Positions 1-6,278 of a stretch of 8,006 bases of DNA are shown here, piece by piece; position 1 is the first letter of the stretch; each line of letters starts with the position of its first letter. This DNA comes from FEN-1297 sp046704255. Its GTDB lineage: Bacteria; Bacteroidota; Ignavibacteria; Ignavibacteriales; Ignavibacteriaceae. The translations under genes were made by a program, and so were the position numbers. The stretch spans positions 1-8,006 of the forward strand of contig JBJKSH010000093.1 of NCBI GenBank assembly GCA_046704255.1, written 5' to 3'. Below the pieces are notes generated by a model that was given only the letters and a program-made list of their open reading frames with translations, had not been told where the DNA came from and did no database searches.

Positions 1-1
1 T

Positions 2-592
2 ACGGCAGGCTTACTTACTGTTTTGATTATTATGATAACAGGCTTTGTCTATTTAGTAAGCAGAGATAATATTCCCAAAGGATGGTTTAAAGCCGGGACA
101 GTTTCAACACGTAATAGTTATCAAATAGGGATTGAAAAGAAAGCGGGAGATAACGGCGATAATGCAATTTATATAAAATCTCTTAAGAAGAATATAAATG
201 GTTTCAGCACTTTAATGCAAAGTTTCTCTGCGGAAAAATATTTGAATAAAAGAGTAGAACTATCGGGTTATATAAGAACAAATGATGTTAAAAACATGGC
301 AGGCCTATGGATGAGAATGGATAGCAAAGGAAATCCTCCGAAGATGCTTGCTTTTGATAATATGGGTAATCGCCCGATTACCGGAACAACTAAGTGGAAA
401 AAATACGATGTGGTTTTGGACGTACCATCCGGAAGTAATTTAATTAATATTGGTATAATGTTAAACGGTGCGGGAGAGATGTGGGCAAGCGGTTTAAAAT
501 TCGAAACCGTTAGTAAAAAAGTTCCGACTACCGGGATAATGAACCAATTTCAGGAAAAAAAAGAACCGGCTAACTTGGATTTTAATAAATAG
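2..592 (+). CDS. C-terminal part of a membrane-anchored protein with a jelly-roll-like sensory domain (5' end outside window)
   Basis: The reading frame is open from base 2 and no start codon is needed inside the window, so the gene probably begins upstream; a TTG at 23 and an ATG at 32 fall inside a hydrophobic stretch and are unlikely starts. The first ~19 visible residues (TAGLLTVLIIMITGFVYLV) form a transmembrane helix. The ~170 residues after it contain GWFKAG, GFSTLMQ, AGLWMRMD, LAFDNM, RPITGTT and VVLDVP. From memory, this pattern belongs to a beta-sandwich domain found alone or behind helix-turn-helix regions of bacterial regulators. The chain ends in a polar tail (about QFQEKKEPANLDFNK). 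I infer a sensor or regulator anchored in the inner membrane with the beta domain outside the cytoplasm; any DNA-binding part would lie upstream and is not seen. The next gene follows after 13 bases, so the two may be co-transcribed. The domain match is fairly sure, the function is not. Confidence 0.75.
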   Translation, partial: TAGLLTVLIIMITGFVYLVSRDNIPKGWFKAGTVSTRNSYQIGIEKKAGDNGDNAIYIKSLKKNINGFSTLMQSFSAEKYLNKRVELSGYIRTNDVKNMAGLWMRMDSKGNPPKMLAFDNMGNRPITGTTKWKKYDVVLDVPSGSNLINIGIMLNGAGEMWASGLKFETVSKKVPTTGIMNQFQEKKEPANLDFNK

Positions 593-605
593 CTAATGTA
601 TAGAT

Positions 606-1304
606 ATGAAATCCAAATTATTTTTATCGTTTGGCTTTGTTATGCTTATTTCCATTTATACTATGGCTCAAAATCTTAGCAAAGTGAAAGGCTGGGTTAA
701 AGATGCCGGTTCACAGAGACCAATATATGATGTTAATGTAAGTATTAAAGGAACACACAAAGGCACTACTACCGATAGTTTAGGCTATTTCCAATTAGAA
801 TTGCCTTCTAATTATTCTTATACAATAATTTTTAGTTGTATTAATTATGGTGCTATAAAACGCAAATTGTACATTAAAAAAAATGAAGCGATTGAATTAA
901 ATATTAAGCTAAAATTTAAACCCATAAAGATGCCCGAAGTAAGCATTACCGGCAAAAAAAGTTTTGACCTTGAACGCTCATTATTTACAATTGATCAGGC
1001 TGCCTTAAAAAAAGCTGGAGGTAAAGATCTAGAAAAAGCCTTAAAATATTTATGCCCTGGTATTTTATATAAGGATTGGTCTCAAGATAGGTTCAGTCTT
1101 AAAAATAATATTTATAACAACTCCAAACCTAATTTTACTTTATATGTTAACGACAAACTGATGGATAGCAGCGACTTAGGTGAAATTAATATTGATGAAA
1201 TAAAATATATAAGAGTGTGGGGAAAAGGGTATGGAGTAGATTATGCCCCTATTGATTTGCCCCTTGTTGAAGGCTATTATGTAATGCTCATTGTAACAAA
1301 ATAA
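606..1304 (+). CDS. Small secreted protein: carboxypeptidase-regulatory-like domain plus TonB-plug-like domain, no beta barrel
   Basis: The 232-residue product starts with a signal peptide (K2, K4, hydrophobic residues 5-18, likely cleavage after TMA at residue 21, before Gln22). Residues ~26-105 look like the carboxypeptidase-D regulatory-like domain at the N-terminus of Bacteroidota TonB receptors: KGWVKD, then VNVSIKGTHKGTTTDSLGYF. Residues ~109-232 (MPEVSITGKK, ALKKAGGKDLEKAL, IDEIKYIRVWGKGYG, YYVMLIVTK) follow the layout of a receptor plug, which usually ends in a phrase such as NGVILITTK. The protein stops where a barrel of several hundred residues would begin. The stop is a clean TAA followed by noncoding DNA, so nothing suggests a recent frameshift. 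No Shine-Dalgarno is visible upstream of the ATG. Base composition is more AT-rich than the genes from 1848 on. It could be a stand-alone periplasmic accessory protein or the stable remnant of a receptor. Domain assignment is good, role unknown. Confidence 0.8.
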   Translation: MKSKLFLSFGFVMLISIYTMAQNLSKVKGWVKDAGSQRPIYDVNVSIKGTHKGTTTDSLGYFQLELPSNYSYTIIFSCINYGAIKRKLYIKKNEAIELNIKLKFKPIKMPEVSITGKKSFDLERSLFTIDQAALKKAGGKDLEKALKYLCPGILYKDWSQDRFSLKNNIYNNSKPNFTLYVNDKLMDSSDLGEINIDEIKYIRVWGKGYGVDYAPIDLPLVEGYYVMLIVTK

Positions 1305-1399
1305 AATTTATTTCATTTCCTGCCAGTATAACTTTATTACTTCCATTTTTATCATTGAAAATTAGGTGAGGGTATAGGAATTTCAATGAAATAAATTTT
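1303..1399. repeat. 15-bp perfect inverted repeat flanking a 67-base spacer; possible terminator or small element
   Basis: The 15 bases at 1303-1317 (AAAATTTATTTCATT) are the exact reverse complement of 1385-1399. The left arm begins inside the TAA stop of the preceding gene. After a bulge the pairing can continue between 1318-1321 and 1376-1379. A second hairpin, 1353-1360 with 1381-1388 (CATTGAAA/TTTCAATG, 20-base loop), uses part of the same right arm, so the two folds exclude each other. A T/C-rich run (TTTTTCTTCTT) ends the right side, which would fit a weak intrinsic terminator for the upstream gene. A short element bounded by terminal inverted repeats is an alternative, but no target-site duplication is visible. 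The repeat itself is certain; its role is inferred. Confidence 0.55.
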
Positions 1400-1847
1400 T
1401 CTTCTTGACATTTAGCCATAATTAATCCTAAATTTATCATAGGTTATTTAGGGGAAATCATAAAAAATTAAATATAAAAAAATGAAACCAGAAATAATTT
1501 TTAATTACACTTAGTATTTTATTGTGGGAAATAGAGAATATATTTGTATAAGAAAGAGGAATATTATATTAAAAAATTATTAAGTTAATTTTTTTTAAAA
1601 AAAGTTATTTCATTATAAAAAAATTTTGTGTAGGTTATATTATTAGTTTTGATTATTAATTGTTCCAGTTATTTGAAATATTTTTTTTAAATTATAACAG
1701 TGAACCTATTTTGTGGGATTAATGAATATTTAGTGATAGCTTCTTTTCACGGTTTTCAGGAATAGGAAGCGGGGATAGTTAGGATCGGAAAAATAAAATA
1801 GGGTTCAACATTTTGTTGAAAAAGATACCGGTCAAAAAAAGGGTTTA
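1305..1847. other. Long AT-rich noncoding region upstream of the surface-protein gene run
   Basis: About 540 bases without a credible gene; stretches such as 1541-1600 are only about 10% G+C. The only short frame noticed (ATG at 1482) ends after ten codons. Beyond the inverted repeat at its start and the palindrome at its end, it holds weak hairpins: 1427-1433 with 1446-1452 (CCTAAAT/ATTTAGG, 12-base loop) and an A/T-only one, 1571-1579 with 1586-1594, followed by Ts. There are homopolymer tracts at 1589-1603 (T8A7) and 1681-1688 (T8). Two exact matches to the Bacteroidota -7 element TAnnTTTG lie at 1539-1546 and 1644-1651, but the nearest upstream TTG leaves only 14 and 15 bases, short of the usual ~17-23, and about half a match is expected by chance. 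The promoter of the 1848 gene probably lies here, but I cannot place it. Confidence 0.7.
1804..1820. promoter_or_regulatory. 17-bp palindrome just upstream of the 1848 start; operator-like or leader hairpin
   Basis: TTCAACATTTTGTTGAA has two perfect 7-bp arms (TTCAACA/TGTTGAA) around three Ts. It ends 27 bases before the ATG of the surface-protein gene. At that place it could be a binding site for a dimeric regulator or a small hairpin in the 5' leader. No run of Ts follows, so it is not a normal terminator. The symmetry is directly visible; the regulatory role is inferred from position. Confidence 0.4.
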
Positions 1848-3968
1848 ATGAAATATAAATTACTACTAGTCTTATCCGCTGTTGTTGCCTTCGGCTTTAT
1901 GTTATTACCGGACGGAGGCGATAAAAAGCTGAATAAAAAATTAGATGACGATAATTCCAAGTATACCAATGTTGGTAACATCGGCTTAACGGTTACTAAC
2001 TTCGGTATGTACGGCAACGGCTTTGCATTATGGCCTCAGCAGCCTAGCTGCGAATACCCGCTGGGAAGCGGCATAGAGCATATCTTCGACGGCAGCCTTT
2101 GGGTGGGCGGCTTTATAAGTAATGATTCACTTGGGCATAACAAAGTTGGTCCGTTCGTTTCAACCGGTTCTGTTGATGCCTCATCCGTGGCAACAAGAGG
2201 AGGCGGCGGCTTCGAATTTACAAATGCACCCGGCAGTAAAATTATTGAAAGATCCTCTTTGCTTGATTCCAGGTATTATGATCCTCATGCAGTTTCGCAT
2301 CAGGATTTTATAATGGATTATGTAGATACAAATACAGTCTTATCAAACGGAGAAACAATTCAAGACCACACACCTTTGGGTATTGCAGTTCACCAGGAAA
2401 CTTATGCATGGAATTATCCTTTTGCCGACTTCTTTGTAATTATGAACTATACTATTAAAAATGTTTCAAAGAAATATATAGATAGTGTATATGTTGGCTC
2501 CTGGGCGGATGTGGTTGTAAGAAATACAAAAATTACTTCTCCTCGAATCGGTGCTCCGTTCTTTGATAAAGGTGGACAGGGCTACAGCGATTCAATGAAA
2601 ATTGCCTATGCATTCGATTCAAACGGCGATCCGGGCTATACAAACAGTTATGTAGGTATTCAATTTTTAGGTTCTACTCCTACATTGGATAGCATATTCG
2701 TTACCGGTCAAGATACTCTGCCGTCGGTTAACTTTGTTAGCTGGCAGTATAAAAATACTTCAGATCCGAATTTCTTTTCACCGACAAAAGATGTTGATAG
2801 ATATAGAAAAATGGAAGGTTATTTCGGAGGTACAAACAGATATAACAACGGCATCGATCCTTCAATCTTAAAGGCTCCTTCTAACCGTTCGGTATTAATT
2901 ACCCGCGGTCCTTTCCATAGTATTGCACCCGGTGATTCTATTAATGTTGTCTTTGCTATTGTATGTGCAAAAAAGTACGGCAACGAACCTATGAATCTTG
3001 ATACAAGGGAAGAAAGAATAAATTTATATTCAAATGCGGAATGGGCGTTGAGGGCTTATTACGGTGAAGACAGAAACAGGAACGGTAAACTGGATCCGGG
3101 TGAAGATTTGGATGGAAACGGAAAAATTACAAGATATATTTTACCGGCACCGCCGTTGCCTCCCAAAGTAAAAGTTGTTCCCGGAAATCAGGATGTCAGT
3201 ATTTATTGGGATAAACGTGCAGAATCTTCTGTTGATCCTATTTCCGGTAAAAAAGATTTTGAAGGTTACAGAATATACAGAACTGAAGCAGGGTTTGACT
3301 TGAACCTGGCTAAAGATGCGCTATCTTCTTTAGTAATGCTTGCCCAATTCGACAGTGCGGGAAATTCTATCGGTTTCAATACCGGGTTTTCCAAAGTTAA
3401 ATTAGATGAACCGATAACTTTCCCCGGCGATACTACAAAATATTTTTATAAGTTCGATGTTAAAAATTTATTAAACGGCTGGCAGTATTTATTTTCTGTA
3501 ACTGCATTCGATAAAGGTGACCCGGAAAATAACCTGGCAAGCCTGGAGTCCAGCCCTCTTACTTCTTTAAAAAGAATTCTTCCCGGGACTCTTCCGAATA
3601 ACAATGATAAAAAACAGGTAGGTGTTTACCCGAATCCGTATTATGGTAAAGCTTACTGGGACGGAAGTACCGAGCGGCTTAGAAAAATTTATTTTTATAA
3701 TCTTCCTTCTGATTGCAAAATTACAATTTATACTTTATCGGGGGATATCGTAAAAACAATTGATCATCACCAGAACAGCAACGGTTCAAATTTAAAATGG
3801 TTCCAAATTTATGCAAGCGACGGTAAACAAATAATGACAGGCGGGGAAGATGCATGGGATTTAATTACAAACGATGACCAAGCAATAGCAACAGGTTTGT
3901 ACTTGTTTACTGTAAAAGATACTAAAACAGGAGATATTAAAAGAGGTAAGTTTTTAGTTATAAAATAA
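1848..3968 (+). CDS. Large surface protein with EF-hand-like Ca loop, fibronectin III-like domain and T9SS sorting-like C-terminus
   Basis: The 706-residue product begins with a signal-like segment (K2, K4, hydrophobic 5-20, no lipobox and no clean cleavage motif). Residues ~40-400 are a long beta-rich region opening with GNIGLTVTNFGMYGNGF, then PSCEYP, GSGIEHIFDGSLWVGG; I recall this opening from uncharacterised Ignavibacteria and related FCB surface proteins. At 408-419 D-x-N-x-N-G-x-L-D-P-G-E fits a 12-residue EF-hand calcium loop, followed directly by a partial second loop (D420, D422, N424, G425). A proline-rich linker leads to a fibronectin III-like domain (~438-575: VSIYWD, FEGYRIYRT, WQYLFSVTAFDKGD). 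The end (591-706) starts GVYPNPYYGKAYW and closes KRGKFLVIK, like a C-terminal sorting domain exported by T9SS. The start is the ATG at 1848, without a clear Shine-Dalgarno but just before the signal segment. The next gene begins 14 bases after the stop. No catalytic motif is seen; a structural or binding role is my inference. Confidence 0.85.
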   Translation: MKYKLLLVLSAVVAFGFMLLPDGGDKKLNKKLDDDNSKYTNVGNIGLTVTNFGMYGNGFALWPQQPSCEYPLGSGIEHIFDGSLWVGGFISNDSLGHNKVGPFVSTGSVDASSVATRGGGGFEFTNAPGSKIIERSSLLDSRYYDPHAVSHQDFIMDYVDTNTVLSNGETIQDHTPLGIAVHQETYAWNYPFADFFVIMNYTIKNVSKKYIDSVYVGSWADVVVRNTKITSPRIGAPFFDKGGQGYSDSMKIAYAFDSNGDPGYTNSYVGIQFLGSTPTLDSIFVTGQDTLPSVNFVSWQYKNTSDPNFFSPTKDVDRYRKMEGYFGGTNRYNNGIDPSILKAPSNRSVLITRGPFHSIAPGDSINVVFAIVCAKKYGNEPMNLDTREERINLYSNAEWALRAYYGEDRNRNGKLDPGEDLDGNGKITRYILPAPPLPPKVKVVPGNQDVSIYWDKRAESSVDPISGKKDFEGYRIYRTEAGFDLNLAKDALSSLVMLAQFDSAGNSIGFNTGFSKVKLDEPITFPGDTTKYFYKFDVKNLLNGWQYLFSVTAFDKGDPENNLASLESSPLTSLKRILPGTLPNNNDKKQVGVYPNPYYGKAYWDGSTERLRKIYFYNLPSDCKITIYTLSGDIVKTIDHHQNSNGSNLKWFQIYASDGKQIMTGGEDAWDLITNDDQAIATGLYLFTVKDTKTGDIKRGKFLVIK

Positions 3969-3974
3969 AAGGAG
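3967..3974 (+). promoter_or_regulatory. Strong Shine-Dalgarno for the 3983 gene
   Basis: AAAAGGAG lies 8 bases before the ATG at 3983 and overlaps the TAA stop of the preceding gene (3966-3968). It fixes the start of the downstream gene and suggests coupled or at least operonic translation. The other complete genes of the window lack so clear a site. Confidence 0.7.
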
Positions 3975-3982
3975 TAAGTTCT

Positions 3983-6130
3983 ATGAAATTAAAGATAATC
4001 TGCATTTCGCTCTTGCTGGGATTGGGCATGGCTTTCGCACAATCTCAATATCCTTTGGTTTCTATTCACGATATTCAATATATAGATTCTGTCGGAACCA
4101 AAGGTTGGTCTCCGTCTATATACACAAACGATACGGTTAGGGTAGTCGGAGTAATGATGATTAGCCCGCTTGCTGATGCGGCAAATAATAATAGAAATAC
4201 CGTTATGTATTACGGAAATCGTTATGGAGTATATATCCAGGATACTTCTGCTAAGGAATGGGGAGGTTTAAATGTACTTATAAGTGATACTTCTGCTCCG
4301 GAAACTCAAGCTACTTTTTTTGATTTGACCGATACTGCCCAGGTTGTAGAATTAACCGGTGTAGTTTCCGGTTACGGTCAGACAAATGAAATGTTCCTCC
4401 TTCCATCAGTTCCTGTTAATATTATCGGTACTATGCCCAGACGGCCTTTACCGCAGAAATTTTCCCTTTCCGATTTTATAGATAATGGTGTTGTTAATAA
4501 GGATAATTTTAAATATACCGGAATGTACGTTGAGTTTGATAATGTAATATCCAGTGATAGAAATACTTCTTCCGGTGGATTTACGATTAATGACGGAAAA
4601 GGGAATAGTATGGTCGTTTACGGCCAATCGCGCTATTTTAGATTAGGCACAGAAGCAATGCCCGGCTCAAAATACCAGCCGCCGCAGGATGGTACAATAA
4701 TAAATTCTATACGAGGTATTATTACAGTTTACAACGACGGATTTGAATTGCTGCCGATTTATCCGAATGATCTTACCATTACATTAACACCACCTACAAT
4801 TTCAGGGATAACAAGAGATCCGGTGCAGGTTAACACTAATAAGCCGGTTACAATTTCTGCAAAAGTAGTTGGCGGAAGCGGTGCGGTTATAGGTGTTGCT
4901 TTACATTACCAAATTGGCAACCAGGATAGAGTTACTGTACCTATGACAAAATCCTCATCGGATACAACAATTTATTCTGCTGTAATAAATGGAATTGCAA
5001 CTGATTCTACGCTTGTAAATTACTTTATTACATCGAATGACAATATCGGATTAACAGGATATAATCCAAGCGATACAATAAAAGGTAATTATTTTTATCA
5101 GGTATTAAATGAACCTTTAACAATACGCGATGTTCAATACAGTCCGTACGGAAGCGGTTACAGTTCATACAACGGTTACTATGTAACTCTTACCGGAATA
5201 GTTACAGCAGATACCTCCGATATTCCCGGATTCGGAACAGGTACTCCGTTAAGAGTATATATGCAGGATAAAAGTGCGGCATGGTCGGGGATAATGATTG
5301 GGGTTAAAGGTATTAACGGCGCCGATGTATTAAAATTTAAGAGAGGTGACAGCGTTACTTTAACCGGTAGAATTATGGAAAACTATAGTGTTACTTCTAT
5401 AGATTCATTAACTAGTATAAAAGTTAATTCAAGCAATAATCCTGAGCCTGCACCTGTTGATTTGAAGACAGGCGACATTGATAAGATTACAGGTGCTACA
5501 GATTCAACAGCAGCGGGTGAACGATGGGAAAGCGTTTTGGTTGATTACAAAAATGTAACAGTAACCGATGAAAACGCTGACGGTGATCCCGGTCCGATCA
5601 GTTCTAACCACGGAGAAATATTTGTCAATGATGGTTCGGGAGATACCAGAGTTGAGCTGCAGGACGGCAACCATAATTATAACAACGATTGGGATTCTAC
5701 TCTGGCGGATAATCCTGCTAATATATATGTAATGACAGGTTCCAAGTTTTCGGAACTTAAAGGAATTCTGTTCTATTCATACAGTTATTATAAACTAGTT
5801 CCCAGAAAGAACGATGACTTAATCGGTTTTGTTACCGGAATTAAAAAGGAAATAAATACACAGCCGGTTTCATATACTTTGGAACAGAATTATCCGAATC
5901 CGTTTAATCCGTCAACAACAATTTCTTATTCAATTCCTTCAGGCAGCCGGGTAACACTTAAAATTTATAATATACTTGGCCAGGAAGTAAAAACTCTGGT
6001 TAATGATTATATGGCTTCGGGAAAATATACAATAAACTTTAATGCTGACAATTTAAGTTCGGGAATTTACTTCTACACTCTGCATGCAGGTAATTATTAT
6101 CAGGTTAAAAAGATGATCTTGCTTAAATAA
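3983..6130 (+). CDS. T9SS-exported protein with two OB-fold-like modules, an Ig-like domain and a type A sorting domain
   Basis: The 715-residue product has a clean signal peptide (MKLKI, hydrophobic core, cleavage after AFA at residue 19, before Gln20). Residues ~23-265 and ~377-620 are related modules: each opens with a similar phrase (IHDIQY, IRDVQY) and carries VYIQDTSA (83-90) or VYMQDKSA (425-432). This V-Y-hydrophobic-Q-D-x-S pattern with flanking beta strands is typical of OB-fold domains found in secreted bacterial proteins, including those next to extracellular nucleases; no nuclease active site is visible here. Residues ~270-370 look like an Ig-like domain. The last ~85 residues (EQNYPNPFNPSTTISYSIP, then LKIYNILGQEV, ending in KKMILLK) are a textbook type A sorting domain, so the protein should cross the outer membrane through T9SS and be attached or released. 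The complete gene sits 14 bases behind the previous one and a repeat cluster follows. Role: ligand binding or surface scaffold by inference; no enzyme activity is claimed. Confidence 0.9.
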   Translation: MKLKIICISLLLGLGMAFAQSQYPLVSIHDIQYIDSVGTKGWSPSIYTNDTVRVVGVMMISPLADAANNNRNTVMYYGNRYGVYIQDTSAKEWGGLNVLISDTSAPETQATFFDLTDTAQVVELTGVVSGYGQTNEMFLLPSVPVNIIGTMPRRPLPQKFSLSDFIDNGVVNKDNFKYTGMYVEFDNVISSDRNTSSGGFTINDGKGNSMVVYGQSRYFRLGTEAMPGSKYQPPQDGTIINSIRGIITVYNDGFELLPIYPNDLTITLTPPTISGITRDPVQVNTNKPVTISAKVVGGSGAVIGVALHYQIGNQDRVTVPMTKSSSDTTIYSAVINGIATDSTLVNYFITSNDNIGLTGYNPSDTIKGNYFYQVLNEPLTIRDVQYSPYGSGYSSYNGYYVTLTGIVTADTSDIPGFGTGTPLRVYMQDKSAAWSGIMIGVKGINGADVLKFKRGDSVTLTGRIMENYSVTSIDSLTSIKVNSSNNPEPAPVDLKTGDIDKITGATDSTAAGERWESVLVDYKNVTVTDENADGDPGPISSNHGEIFVNDGSGDTRVELQDGNHNYNNDWDSTLADNPANIYVMTGSKFSELKGILFYSYSYYKLVPRKNDDLIGFVTGIKKEINTQPVSYTLEQNYPNPFNPSTTISYSIPSGSRVTLKIYNILGQEVKTLVNDYMASGKYTINFNADNLSSGIYFYTLHAGNYYQVKKMILLK

Positions 6131-6139
6131 TTGTTTAGA

Positions 6140-6219
6140 AACCTTCAAGGTTACTCCTGGTTTTCAATCGCCAACCTTGAAGGTTGTCTGTGAATTTCGC
6201 TTTGTTAACCTTCAAGGTT
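6140..6219. repeat. Three copies of a 13-bp palindrome (AACCTTSAAGGTT) in alternating orientation
   Basis: The copies lie at 6140-6152 (centre base C), 6173-6185 (centre G) and 6207-6219 (centre C). Their centres, at 6146, 6179 and 6213, are 33 and 34 bases apart. Each copy is self-complementary except for its centre. The middle copy is the exact reverse complement of the other two, so it can pair with either one in a longer 13-bp hairpin. The first and third copies share 16 bases (AACCTTCAAGGTTACT). The flanks of copies 2 and 3 extend their own symmetry by one base each side. They fill the 148-base gap between two plus-strand genes. No run of Ts follows, so a standard intrinsic terminator is unlikely. 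A REP-like intergenic repeat, a transcript-stabilising structure or a spaced operator array are possible. Confidence 0.85.
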
Positions 6220-6278
6220 ACTAATGTTTAGTTTAGTTCGGTTTGATGTTGATAATTAAATTAAAAATATATTAAAAA

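Noticed and set aside
1482..1514. Ten-codon frame in the noncoding region
   Set aside because: It is too short, has no ribosome binding site, and short frames are common in AT-rich DNA.
1571..1596. Intrinsic terminator from the A/T-only hairpin followed by Ts
   Set aside because: The 9-bp stem has no G-C pair, and such pairings are expected by chance in a stretch this AT-rich.
1832..2313. Short open frames overlapping the start of the 706-residue gene (one on each strand)
   Set aside because: Both are covered by the strongly supported coding frame and give no recognisable protein.
3983..6130. Extracellular nuclease
   Set aside because: The OB-like modules occur next to nucleases in other proteins, but no nuclease domain or catalytic motif is visible in this one.
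6140..6219. CRISPR-like short repeats
   Set aside because: The units are only 13 bp, palindromic and alternate in orientation, there are just three, and the spacers are ~20 bases; no cas gene is near.
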